A stretch of DNA of 64,000 nt from Labia minor (taxonomy: Eukaryota > Arthropoda > Insecta > Dermaptera > Spongiphoridae), in assembly GCA_963082975.1 (NCBI GenBank), contig CAUJBJ010000031.1:434001-498000 (forward strand). The letters run 5' to 3'. The notes beneath the pieces are model-generated. The model saw nothing but the letters and a program-made list of their open reading frames with translations, had not been told where the DNA came from and did not search any database. This document shows positions 42,024 through 55,239 of this stretch, piece after piece. Position numbers and translations under genes: made by a program. Positions within the stretch are counted from its first letter, which is position 1. Each line of letters starts with the position of its first letter.

Positions 42024-45000
42024 CGTTCAAATATGAATTTATTCTTCAATAGAATCAGAAAATTAATAAAATAAAATATAAAAGATAATTTTATCCCTCG
42101 TATTTAAAAAAGTAGGATTTTCCCTTTAATATTTGAACAAAATCAGAATTTTCCGTAAGAATTCAATGAAAATATTTAAGAAATCGATCAAATATGAATT
42201 TATTCTTCAATAGAATCAGAAAATTAATAAAATAAAATATAAAAGATAATTTTATCCCTCGTATTTAAAAAAGTAGGATTTTCCCTTTAATATTTGAACA
42301 AAATCACACTAATCCGTAAGAATTCAATGAAAATATTTAAGAAATCGATCAAATATGAATTTATTCTTCATTAGAATCAGAAAATTAATAAAATAAAATA
42401 AAAAAGATAATTTTATCCCTCGTATTTAAAAAAGTAGGATTTTCCCTTTAATATTTGAATAAAATCACAGTAATCCGTAAGAATTCAATGAAAATATTTA
42501 AGAAATCGATCAAATATGAATTTATTCTTCATTAGAATCAGAAAATTAATAAAATAAAATATAAAAGATAATTTTATCCCTCGTATTTAAAAAAGTAGGA
42601 TTTTCCCTTTAATATTTGAACAAAATCACAATAATCCGTAAGAATTCAATGAAAATATTTAAGAAATCGATCAAATATGAATTTATTCTTCAATAGAATC
42701 AGAAAATTAATAAAATAAAATATAAAAGATAATTTTATCCCTCGTATTTAAAAAAGTAGGATTTTCCCTTTAATATTTGAACAAAATCAGAATTTTCCGT
42801 AAGAATTCAATGAAAATATTTAAGAAATCGATCAAATATGAATTTATTCTTCATTAGAATCAGAAAATTAATAAAATAAATTAAAAAAGATAATTTTATC
42901 CCTCGTATTTAAAAAAGTAGGATTTTCCCTTTAATATTTGAACAAAATCACAATAATCCGTAAGAATTCAATGAAAATATTTAAGAAATCGATCAAATAT
43001 GAATTTATTCTTCATTAGAACCAGAAAATTAATAAAATAAAATAAAAAAGATAATTTTATCCCTCGTATTTAAAAAAATAGGATTTTCCCTTTAATATTT
43101 GAACAAAATCACAGTAATCCGTAAGAATTCAATGAAAATATTTAAGAAATCGATCAAATATGAATTTATTCTTCATTAGAATCAGAAAATTAATAAAATA
43201 AATTAATAAAGATAATTTTATCCCTCGTATTTAAAAAAGTAGGATTTTCCCTTTAATATTTGAACAAAATCACACTAATCCGTAAGAATTCAATGAAAAT
43301 ATTTAAGAAATCGATCAAATATGAATTTATTCTTCATTAGAATGAGAAAATTTATAAAATAAAATAAAAAAGATAATTTTATTCCTCGTATTTAAAAAAG
43401 TAGGATTTTCCCTTTAATATTTGATCAAAATCACACTTTTCCGTAAGAATTCAATGAAAATATTTAAGAAATCGATCAAATATGAATTTATTCTTCATTA
43501 GAATCAGAAAATGAATAAAATAAAATATAAAAGATAATTTTGTCCCTCGTATTTAAAAAAGTAGGATTTTCCCTTTAATATTTGAACAAAATCAGACTTT
43601 TCCGTAAAAATTCAATGAAAATATTTAAGAAATCGATCAAATATGAATTTATTCTTCATTAGAATCAGAAAATTAATAAAATAAATTAAAAAAGATAATT
43701 TTATCCCTCGTATTTAAAAAAGTAGGATTTTCCCTTTAATATTTGAACAAAATCAGACTTTTCCGTAAAAATTCAATGAAAATATTTAAGAAATCGATCA
43801 AATATGAATTTATTCTTCATTAGAATCAGAAAATTAATAAAATAAATTAAAAAAGATAATTTTATCCCTCGTATTTAAAAAAGTAGGATTTTCCCTTTAA
43901 TATTTGAACAAAATCACAGTAATCCGTAAGAATTCAATGAAAAAATTTAAGAAATCGATCAAATATGAATTTATTCTTCATTAGAATCAGAAAATTAATA
44001 AAATAAAATATAAAAGATAATTTTATCCCTCGTAATTAAAAAAGTAGGATTTTCCCTTTAATATTTGAACAAAATCAGAATTTTCCGTAAGAATTCAATG
44101 AAAATATTTAAGAAATCGATCAAATATGAATTTATTCTTCATTAGAATCAGAAAATGAATAAAATAAAATATAAAAGATAATTTTGTCCCTCGTATTTAA
44201 AAAAGTAGGATTTTCCCTTTAATATTTGAACAAAATCAGACTTTTCCGTAAAAATTCAATGAAAATATTTAAGAAATCGATCAAATATGAATTTATTCTT
44301 CATTAGAATCAGAAAATTAATAAAATAAATTAAAAAAGATAATTTTATCCCTCGTATTTAAAAAAGTAGGATTTTCCCTTTAATATTTGAACAAAATCAC
44401 AGTAATCCGTAAGAATTCAATGAAAAAATTTAAGAAATCGATCAAATATGAATTTATTCTTCATTAGAATCAGAAAATTAATAAAATAAAATATAAAAGA
44501 TAATTTTATCCCTCGTATTTAAAAAAGTAGGATTTTCCCTTTAATATTTGAACAAAATCACAATAATCCGTAAGAATTCAATGAAAATATTTAAGAAATC
44601 GATCAAATATGAATTTATTCTTCAATAGAATCAGAAAATTAATAAAATAAAATATAAAAGATAATTTTATCCCTCGTATTTAAAAAAGTAGGATTTTCCC
44701 TTTAATATTTGAACAAAATCAGAATTTTCCGTAAGAATTCAATGAAAATATTTAAGAAATCGTTCAAATATGAATTTATTCTTCAATAGAATCAGAAAAT
44801 TAATAAAATAAAATATAAAAGATAATTTTATCCTTCGTATTTAAAAAAGTAGGATTTTCCCTTTAATATTTGAACAAAATCAGAATTTTCCGTAAGAATT
44901 CAATGAAAATATTTAAGAAATCGATCAAATATGAATTTATTCTTCAATAGAATCAGAAATTTAATAAAATAAAATATAAAAGATAATTTTATCCCTCGTA

Positions 45001-46150
45001 TTTAAAAAAGTAGGATTTTCCCTTTAATATTTGAACAAAATCACACTAATCCGTAAGAATTCAATGAAAATATTTAAGAAATCGATCAAATATGAATTTA
45101 TTCTTCATTAGAATCAGAAAATTTATAAAATAAAATAAAAAAGATAATTTTATTCCTCGTATTTAAAAAAGTAGGATTTTCCCTTTAATATTTGATCAAA
45201 ATCACACTTTTCCGTAAGAATTCAATGAAAACATTTAAGAAATCTATCAAATATGAATTTATTCTTCATTAGAATCAGAAAATGAATAAAATAAAATATA
45301 AAAGATAATTTTGTCCCTCGTATTTAAAAAAGTAGGATTTTCCCTTTAATATTTGAACAAAATCAGACTTTTCCGTAAGAATTCAATGAAAATATTTAAG
45401 AAATCGATCAAATATGAATTTATTCTTCATTAGAATCAGAAAATTAATAAAATAAAATAAAAAAGATAATTTTATCCCTCGTATTTAAAAAAGTAGGATT
45501 TTCCCTTTAATATTTGAACAAAATCAGAATTTTCCGTAAGAATTCAATGAAAATATTTAAGAAATCGATCAAATATGAATTTATTCTTCAATAGAATCAG
45601 AAAATTAATAAAATAAAATATAAAAGATAATTTTATCCCTCGTATTTAAAAAAGTAGGATTTTCCCTTTAATATTTGAACAAAATCAGAATTTTCCGTAA
45701 GAATTCAATGAAAATATTTAAGAAATCGATCAAATATGAATTTATTCTTCAATAGAATCAGAAAATTAATAAAATAAAATATAAAAGATAATTTTATCCC
45801 TCGTATTTAAAAAAGTAGGATTTTCCCTTTAATATTTGAACAAAATCAGACTTTTCCGTAAGAATTCAATGAAAATATTTAAGAAATCGATCAAATATGA
45901 ATTTATTCTTCATTAGAATCAGAAAATGAATAAAATAAAATATAAAAGATAATTTTATCCCTCGTATTTAAAAAAGTAGGATTTTCCCTTTAATATTTGA
46001 ATAAAATCACAATAATCCGTAAGAATTCAATGAAAATATTTAAGAAATCGATCAAATATGAATTTATTCTTCATTAGAATCAGAAAATGAATAAAATAAA
46101 ATATAAAAGATAATTTTGTCCCTCGTATTTAAAAAAGTAGGATTTTCCAT
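40750..46150 (+). repeat. 50-monomer-offset duplication, copy 2 (8050 bp)
   Basis: This is collinear with 32700-38100. The private differences I noticed are CCCTCTTATT near 41774, CGTAATTAAA near 44031 and TTTTCCATTTAA near 46144, out of about 5.4 kb, so the copies are nearly identical and the duplication is the youngest securely visible here. Beyond about 46155 this copy switches to CAGACTTTTCCGTAAAAATTC and then to a CGTT-containing run. Confidence 0.92.
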
Positions 46151-49100
46151 TTAATATTTGAACAAAATCAGACTTTTCCGTAAAAATTCAATGAAAATAT
46201 TTAAGAAATCGATCAAATATGAATTTATTCTTCATTAGAATCAGAAAATTAATAAAATAAATTAAAAAAGATAATTTTATCCCTCGTATTTAAAAAAGTA
46301 GGATTTTCCCTTTAATATTTGAACAAAATCACAGTAATCCGTAAGAATTCAATGAAAATATTTAAGAAATCGATCAAATATGAATTTATTCTTCATTAGA
46401 ATCAGAAAATTAATAAAATAAAATATAAAAGATAATTTTATCCCTCGTATTTAAAAAAGTAGGATTTTCCCTTTAATATTTGAACAAAATCACAATAATC
46501 CGTAAGAATTCAATGAAAATATTTAAGAAATCGATCAAATATGAATTTATTCTTCAATAGAATCAGAAAATTAATAAAATAAAATATAAAAGATAATTTT
46601 ATCCCTCGTATTTAAAAAAGTAGGATTTTCCCTTTAATATTTGAACAAAATCAGAATTTTCCGTAAGAATTCAATGAAAATATTTAAGAAATCGTTCAAA
46701 TATGAATTTATTCTTCAATAGAATCAGAAAATTAATAAAATAAAATATAAAAAATAATTTTATCCCTCGTATTTAAAAAAGTAGGATTTTCCCTTTAATA
46801 TTTGAACAAAATCAGAATTTTCCGTAAGAATTCAATGAAAATATTTAAGAAATCGATCAAATATGAATTTATTCTTCAATAGAATCAGAAAATTAATAAA
46901 ATAAAATATAAAAGATAATTTTATCCCTCGTATTTAAAAAAGTAGGATTTTCCCTTTAATATTTGAACAAAATCACACTAATCCGTAAGAATTCAATGAA
47001 AATATTTAAGAAATCGATCAAATATGAATTTATTCTTCATTAGAATCAGAAAATTTATAAAATAAAATAAAAAAGATAATTTTATTCCTCGTATTTAAAA
47101 AAGTAGGATTTTCCCTTTAATATTTGATCAAAATCACACTTTTCCGTAAGAATTCAATGAAAACATTTAAGAAATCGATCAAATATGAATTTATTCTTCA
47201 TTAGAATCAGAAAATGAATAAAATAAAATATAAAAGATAATTTTGTCCCTCGTATTTAAAAAAGTAGGATTTTCCCTTTAATATTTGAACAAAATCAGAC
47301 TTTTCCGTAAGAATTCAATGAAAATATTTAAGAAATCGATCAAATATGAATTTATTCTTCATTAGAATCAGAAAATTAATAAAATAAAATAAAAAAGATA
47401 ATTTTATCCCTCGTATTTAAAAAAGTAGGATTTTCCCTTTAATATTTGAATAAAATCACAGTAATCCGTAAGAATTCAATGAAAATATTTAAGAAATCGA
47501 TCAAATATGAATTTATTCTTCATTAGAATCAGAAAATTAATAAAATAAAATATAAAAGATAATTTTATCCCTCGTATTTAAAAAAGTAGGATTTTCCCTT
47601 TAATATTTGAACAAAATCACAATAATCCGTAAGAATTCAATGAAAATATATAAGAAATCGATCAAATATGAATTTATTCTTCAATAGAATCAGAAAATTA
47701 ATAAAATAAAATATAAAAGATAATTTTATCCCTCGTATTTAAAAAAGTAGGATTTTCCCTTTAATATTTGAACAAAATCAGAATTTTCCGTAAGAATTCA
47801 ATGAAAATATTTAAGAAATCGATCAAATATGAATTTATTCTTCAATAGAATCAGAAAATTAATAAAATAAAATATAAAAGATAATTTTATCCCTCGTATT
47901 TAAAAGAGTAGGATTTTCCCTTTAATATTTGAACAAAATCAGAATTTTCCGTAAGAATTCAATGAAAATATTTAAGAAATCGATCAAATATGAATTTATT
48001 CTTCAATAGAATCAGAAAATTAATAAAATAAAATATAAAAGATAATTTTATCCCTCGTATTTAAAAAAGTAGGATTTTCCCTTTAATATTTGAACAAAAT
48101 CAGACTTTTCCGTAAGAATTCAATGAAAATATTTAAGAAATCGATCAAATATGAATTTATTCTTCATTAGAATCAGAAAATTAATAAAATAAAATAAAAA
48201 AGATAATTTTATCCCTCGTATTTAAAAAAGTAGGATTTTCCCTTTAATATTTGAACAAAATCACACTAATCCGTAAGAATTAAATGAAAATATTTAAGAA
48301 ATCGATCAAATATGAATTTATTCTTCAATAGAATCAGAAAATTAATAAAATAAAATAAAAAAGATAATTTTATCCCTCGTATTTAAAAAAGTAGGATTTT
48401 CCCTTTAATATTTGAACAAAATCAGACTTTTCCGTAAGAATTCAATGAAAATATTTAAGAAATCGATCAAATATGAATTTATTCTTCAATAGAATCAGAA
48501 AATTAATAAAATAAAATATAAAAGATAATTTTATCCCTCGTATTTAAAAAAGTAGGATTTTTCCCTTTAATATTTGAACAAAATCAGACTTTTCCGTAAG
48601 AATTCAATGAAAATATTTAAGAAATCGATCAAATATGAATTTATTCTTCATTAGAATCAGAAAATGAATAAAATAAAATATAAAAGATAATTTTATCCCT
48701 CGTATTTAAAAAAGTAGGATTTTCCCTTTAATATTTGAATAAAATCACAGTAATCCGTAAGAATTCAATGAAAATATTTAAGAAATCGATCAAATATGAA
48801 TTTATTCTTCAATAGAATCAGAAAATTAATAAAATAAAATATAAAAACTAATTTTATCCCTCGTATTTAAAAAAGTAGGATTTTCCCTTTAATATTTGAA
48901 CAAAATCAGAATTTTCCGTAAGAATTCAATGAAAATATTTAAGAAATCGATCAAATATGAATTTATTCTTCAATAGAATCAGAAAATTAATAAAATAAAA
49001 TATAAAAGATAATTTTATCCCTCGTATTTAAAAAAGTAGGATTTTCCCTTTAATATTTGAACAAAATCAGACTTTTCCGTAAGAATTCAATGAAAATATT
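46150..49100 (+). repeat. Segment resembling the 35-monomer unit at 3.2-5.7 and 8.9-11.4 kb
   Basis: From the CGTT junction at 46692 to the C139A marker at 48278 is 1586 bp, against 1585 bp for 3381-4966 and 9017-10602. The order of variants between is the same: CACACTAAT, ATTCC/TTTGATCAAA with AAAACATTT, GTCCC, GAATAAAATCACAG, three CAGAATTTT/CAGACTTTT monomers and then C139A. The T insertion follows at 48558 and AAAACTAAT at about 48843, as in the other copies. Sequence from the left of the array is therefore present more than 35 kb away. Private changes include ATATATAAG near 47645, TTTAAAAGAGTAGG near 47900 and AAAAAATAAT near 46749. Confidence 0.82.
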
Positions 49101-51950
49101 TAAGAAATCGATCAAATATGAATTTATTCTTCATTAGAATCAGAAAATTAATAAAATAAAATAAAAAAGATAATTTTATCCCTCGTATTTAAAAAAGTAG
49201 GATTTTCCCTTTAATATTTTAACAAAATCAGACTTTTCCGTAAGAATTCAATGAAAATATTTAAGAAATCGATCAAATATGAATTTATATTTCAATAGAA
49301 TCAGAAAATTAATAAAATAAAATATAAAAGATAATTTTATCTCTCGTATTTAAAAAAGTAGGTTTTTCCCTTTAATATTTGAACAAAATCAGACTTTTCC
49401 GTAAGAATTCAATGAAAATATTTAAGAAATCGATCAAATATGAATTTATTCTTAATTATAATCAGAAAATTAATAAAATAAAATAAAAAAGATAATTTTA
49501 TCCCTCGTATTTAAAAAAGTAGGATTTTCCCTTTAATATTTGAACAAAATTAGACTTTTCCGTCAGAATTCAATGAAAATATTTAAGAAATCGATCAAAT
49601 ATGAATTTATTCTTCATTAGAATCAGAAAATTTATAAAATAAAATAAAAAAGATAATTTTATTCCTCGTATTTAAAAAAGTAGGATTTTCGCTTTAATAT
49701 TTGATCAAAATCACACTTTTCCGTAAGAATTCAATGAAAATATTTAAGAAATCGATCAAATATGAATTTATTCTTCATTAGAATCAGAAAATGAAAATAT
49801 TTAAGAAATCGATCAAATATGAATTTATTCTTCAATAGAATCAGAAAATTAATAAAATAAAATATAAAAGATAATTTTATCCCTCGTATTTAAAAAAGTA
49901 GGATTTTCCCTTTAATATTTGAACAAAATCAGAATTTTCCGTAAGAATTCAATGAAAATATTTAAGAAATCGATCAAATATGAATTTATTCTTCAATAGA
50001 ATCAGAAAATTAATAAAATAAAATAAAAAAGATAATTTTATCCCTCGTATTTAAAAAAGTAGGATTTTCCCTTTAATATTTGAACAAAAACATACTTTTC
50101 CGTAAGAATTCAATGAAAATATTTAAGAAATCGATCAAATATGAATTTATTCTTCAATAGAATCAGAAAATTAATAAAATAAAATATAAAAGATAATTTT
50201 ATCCCTCGTATTTAAAAAAGTAGGATTTTCCCTTTAATATTTGAACAAAATCAGACTTTTCCGTAAGAATTCAATGAAAATATTTAAGAAATCGATCAAA
50301 TATGAATTTATTCTTAATTATAATCAGAAAATTAATAAAATAAAATAAAAAAGATAATTTTATCCCTCGTATTTAAAAAAGTAGGATTTTCCCTTTAATA
50401 TTTGAACAAAATCAGACTTTTCCGTAAGAATTCAATGAAAATATTTAAGAAATCGATCAAATATGAATTTCTTCTTCAATAGAATCAGAAAATTAATAAA
50501 ATAAAATATAAAAGATAATTTTATCCCTCGTATTTAAAAAAGTAGGATTTTCCCTTTAATATTTGAACAAAATCACACTAATCCGTAAGAATTCAATGAA
50601 AATATTTAAGAAATCGATCAAATATGAATTTATTCTTCATTAGAATCAGAAAATGAATAAAATAAAATATAAAAGATAATTTTATCCCTCGTATTTAAAA
50701 AAGTAGGAATTTTCCCTTTAATATTTGAACAAAATCAGATTTTCCGTAAGAATTCAATGAAAATATTTAAGAAATCGATCAAATATGAATTTATTCTTCA
50801 TTAGAATCAGAAAATTAATAAAATAAAATAAAAAAGATAATTTTATCCCTCGTATTTAAAAAAGTAGGATTTTCCCTTTAATCTTTGAACAAAATCAGAC
50901 TTTTCCGTAAGAATTCAATGAAAATATTTAAGAAATCGATCAAATATGAATTTATTCTTCAATAGAATCAGAAAATTAATAAAATAAAATATAAAAGATA
51001 ATTTTATCCCTCGTATTTAAAAAAGTAGGATTTTCCCTTTAATATTTGAACAAAATCAGACTTTTCCGTAAGAATTCAATGAAAATATTTAAGAAATCGA
51101 TCAAATATGAATTTATTCTTCAATAGAATCAGAAAATTAATAAAATAAAATATAAAAGATAATTTTATCCCTCGTATTTAAAAAAGTAGGATTTTCCCTT
51201 TAATATTTGAACAAAATCAGACTTTTCCGTAAGAATTCAATGAAAATATTTAAGAAATCGATCAAATATGAATTTATTCTTCATTATAATCAGAAAATTA
51301 ATAAAATAAAATAAAAAAGATAATTTTATCCCTCGTATTTAAAAAAGTAGGATTTTCCCTTTAATATTTGAACAAAATCAGACTTTTCCGTAAGAATTCA
51401 ATGAAAATATTTAAGAAATCGATCAAATATGAATTTATTCTTCAATAGAATCAGAAAATTAATAAAATAAAATAAAAAAGATAATTTTATCCCTCGTATT
51501 TAAAAAAGTAGGATTTTTCCCTTTAATATTTGAACAAAATCACACTTTTCCGTAAGAATTCAATGAAAATATTTAAGAAATCGATCAAATATGAATTTAT
51601 TCTTCAATAGAATCAGAAAATTAATAAAATAAAATATAAAAGATAATTTTATCCCTCGTATTTAAAAAAGTAGGATTTTCCCTTTAATATTTGAATAAAA
51701 TCACAGTAATCCGTAAGAATTCAATGAAAATATTTAAGAAATCGATCAAATATGAATTTATTCTTCATTAGAATCAGAAAATTAATAAAATAAAATATAA
51801 AAGATAATTTTATCCCTCGTATTTAAAAAAGTAGGATTTTCCCTTTAATATTTGAACAAAATCACAATAATCCGTAAGAATTCAATGAAAATATTTAAGA
51901 AATCGATCAAATATGAATTTATTCTTCAATAGAATCAGAAAATTAATAAA
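49100..51950 (+). repeat. 5428-bp-offset duplication, copy 1, start of the right domain
   Basis: This block recurs at about 54530-57380. Markers are TTTTAACAAAA (49213/54641), the truncated monomer (49755/55183), TGAACAAAAACA (50081/55509), ATCTTTGAAC (50881/56309) and a T insertion (51514/56942). The offset equals 33 full monomers, two truncated ones and one inserted base, which accounts for its not being a multiple of 161. It is the first place where right-domain variants appear: TTTATATTTCAATAG, CTTAATTATAATC, GGTTTTTCCC, AATTTCTTCTTC and the TTTTCGCTTT change. Confidence 0.88.
49755..49811 (+). repeat. Truncated 57-bp monomer, copy 1
   Basis: The unit starts normally, then runs from CAGAAAATGAA directly into AATATTTAAG, losing 104 bases. 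The junction holds a shared AATGAA that is present at both ends of the lost segment in an intact AATGAAT-type monomer, so a deletion between short direct repeats explains it. The preceding monomer carries TTTTCGCTTT and TTTGATCAAA, as in all five copies. Confidence 0.95.
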
Positions 51951-54159
51951 ATAAAATATAAAAGATAATTTTATCCCTCGTATTTAAAAAAGTAGGATTT
52001 TCCCTTTAATATTTGAACAAAAACAGACTTTTCCGTAAGAATTCAATGAAAATATTTAAGAAATCGATCAAATATGAATTTATTCTTCAATAGAATCAGA
52101 AAATTAATAAAATAAAATATAAAAGATAATTTTATCCCTCGTATTTAAAAAAGTAGGATTTTCCCTTTAATATTTGAACAAAATCAGACTTTTCCGTAAG
52201 AATTCAATGAAAATATTTAAGAAATCGATCAAATATGAATTTATTCTTAATTATAATCAGAAAATTAATAAAATAAAATAAAAAAGATAATTTTATCCCT
52301 CGTATTTAAAAAAGTAGGATTTTCCCTTTAATATTTGAACAAAATCAGACTTTTCCGTAAGAATTCAATGAAAATATTTAAGAAATCGATCAAATATGAA
52401 TTTCTTCTTCAATAGAATCAGAAAATTAATAAAATAAAATATAAAAGATAATTTTATCCCTCGTATTTAAAAAAGTAGGATTTTCCCTTTAATATTTGAA
52501 CAAAATCACACTAATCCGTAAGAATTCAATGAAAATATTTAAGAAATCGATCAAATATGAATTTATTCTTCATTAGAATCAGAAAATGAATAAAATAAAA
52601 TATAAAAGATAATTTTATCCCTCGTATTTAAAAAAGTAGGAATTTTCCCTTTAATATTTGAACAAAATCAGATTTTCCGTAAGAATTCAATGAAAATATT
52701 TAAGAAATCGATCAAATATGAATTTATTCTTCATTAGAATCAGAAAATTAATAAAATAAAATAAAAAAGATAATTTTATCCCTCGTATTTAAAAAAGTAG
52801 GATTTTCCCTTTAATATTTGAACAAAATCAGACTTTTCCGTAAGAATTCAATGAAAATATTTAAGAAATCGATCAAATATGAATTTATTCTTCAATAGAA
52901 TCAGAAAATTAATAAAATAAAATATAAAAGATAATTTTATCCCTCGTATTTAAAAAAGTAGGATTTTCCCTTTAATATTTGAACAAAATCAGACTTTTCC
53001 GTAAGAATTCAATGAAAATATTTAAGAAATCGATCAAATATGAATTTATTCTTCAATAGAATCAGAAAATTAATAAAATAAAATATAAAAGATAATTTTA
53101 TCCCTCGTATTTAAAAAAGTAGGATTTTCCCTTTAATATTTGAACAAAATCAGAATTTTCCGTAAGAATTCAATGAAAATATTTAAGAAATCGATCAAAT
53201 ATGAATTTATTCTTCATTATAATCAGAAAATTAATAAAATAAAATAAAAAAGATAATTTTATCCCTCGTATTTAAAAAAGTAGGATTTTCCCTTTAATAT
53301 TTGAACAAAATCAGACTTTTCCGTAAGAATTCAATGAAAATATTTAAGAAATCGATCAAATATGAATTTATTCTTCAATAGAATCAGAAAATTAATAAAA
53401 TAAAATAAAAAAGATAATTTTATCCCTCGTATTTAAAAAAGTAGGATTTTCCCTTTAATATTTGAACAAAATCAGACTTTTCCGTAAGAATTCAATGAAA
53501 ATATTTAAGAAATCGATCAAATATGAATTTATTCTTCATTAGAATCAGAAAATTAATAAAATAAAATAAAAAAGATAATTTTATCCCTCGTATTTAAAAA
53601 AGTAGGATTTTCCCTTTAATATTTTAACAAAATCAGACTTTTCCGTAAGAATTCAATGAAAATATTTAAGAAATCGATCAAATATGAATTTATATTTCAA
53701 TAGAATCAGAAAATTAATAAAATAAAATATAAAAGATAATTTTATCCCTCGTATTTAAAAAAGTAGGTTTTTCCCTTTAATATTTGAACAAAATCAGACT
53801 TTTCCGTAAGAATTCAATGAAAATATTTAAGAAATCGATCAAATATGAATTTATTCTTAATTATAATCAGAAAATTAATAAAATAAAATAAAAAATATAA
53901 TTTTATCCCTCGTATTTAAAAAAGTAGGATTTTCCCTTTAATATTTGAACAAAATTAGACTTTTCCGTCAGAATTCAATGAAAATATTTAAGAAATCGAT
54001 CAAATATGAATTTATTCTTCATTAGAATCAGAAAATTTATAAAATAAAATAAAAAAGATAATTTTATTCCTCGTATTTAAAAAAGTAGGATTTTCGCTTT
54101 AATATTTGATCAAAATCACACTTTTCCGTAAGAATTCAATGAAAATATTTAAGAAATCG

Positions 54160-54216
54160 ATCAAATATGAATTTATTCTTCATTAGAATCAGAAAATGAA
54201 AATATTTAAGAAATCG
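54160..54216 (+). repeat. Truncated 57-bp monomer, copy 2
   Basis: It has the same 104-base loss, AATGAA junction and upstream TTTTCGCTTT monomer as the unit at 49755. It lies 1023 bp before the next truncated copy. Confidence 0.95.
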
Positions 54217-55239
54217 ATCAAATATGAATTTATTCTTCAATAGAATCAGAAAATTAATAAAATAAAATAAAAAAGATAATTTTATCCCTCGTATTTAAAA
54301 AAGTAGGATTTTCCCTTTAATATTTGAACAAAATCAGACTTTTCCGTAAGAATTCAATGAAAATATTTAAGAAATCGATCAAATATGAATTTATTCTTCA
54401 TTAGAATCAGAAAATTAATAAAATAAAATAAAAAAGATAATTTTATCCCTCGTATTTAAAAAAGTAGGATTTTCCCTTTAATATTTTAACAAAATCAGAC
54501 TTTTCCGTAAGAATTCAATGAAAATATTTAAGAAATCGATCAAATATGAATTTATTCTTCATTAGAATCAGAAAATTAATAAAATAAAATAAAAAAGATA
54601 ATTTTATCCCTCGTATTTAAAAAAGTAGGATTTTCCCTTTAATATTTTAACAAAATCAGACTTTTCCGTAAGAATTCAATGAAAATATTTAAGAAATCGA
54701 TCAAATATGAATTTATATTTCAATAGAATCAGAAAATTAATAAAATAAAATATAAAAGATAATTTTATCCCTCGTATTTAAAAAAGTAGTTTTTTCCCTT
54801 TAATATTTGAACAAAATCAGACTTTTCCGTAAGAATTCAATGAAAATATTTAAGAAATCGATCAAATATGAATTTATTCTTAATTATAATCAGAAAATTA
54901 ATAAAATAAAATAAAAAAGATAATTTTATCCCTCGTATTTAAAAAAGTAGGATTTTCCCTTTAATATTTGAACAAAATTAGACTTTTCCGTCAGAATTCA
55001 ATGAAAATATTTAAGAAATCGATCAAATATGAATTTATTCTTCATTAGAATCAGAAAATTTATAAAATAAAATAAAAAAGATAATTTTATTCCTCGTATT
55101 TAAAAAAGTAGGATTTTCGCTTTAATATTTGATCAAAATCACACTTTTCCGTAAGAATTCAATGAAAATATTTAAGAAATCGATCAAATATGAATTTATT
55201 CTTCATTAGAATCAGAAAATGAAAATATTTAAGAAATCG
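54217..55239 (+). repeat. 1023-bp higher-order unit: six full monomers plus one truncated
   Basis: Between the ends of two truncated monomers lie six full monomers and one truncated monomer (6 x 161 + 57 = 1023). The full monomers carry in order CAGACTTTT, two TTTTAACAAAA copies, a TTTATATTTC copy with GTAGTTTTTTCCC, a CTTAATTATAATC copy with AATTAGAC and CCGTCAG, and the ATTCC/TTTGATCAAA copy. The same 1023-bp unit is present at 62544-63566. Confidence 0.9.

Noticed and set aside
49755-49811. Insertion of foreign DNA or a transposon footprint at the short monomer
   Set aside because: The unit contains only monomer sequence with 104 bases missing and a microhomology junction; there is no target-site duplication or added sequence.
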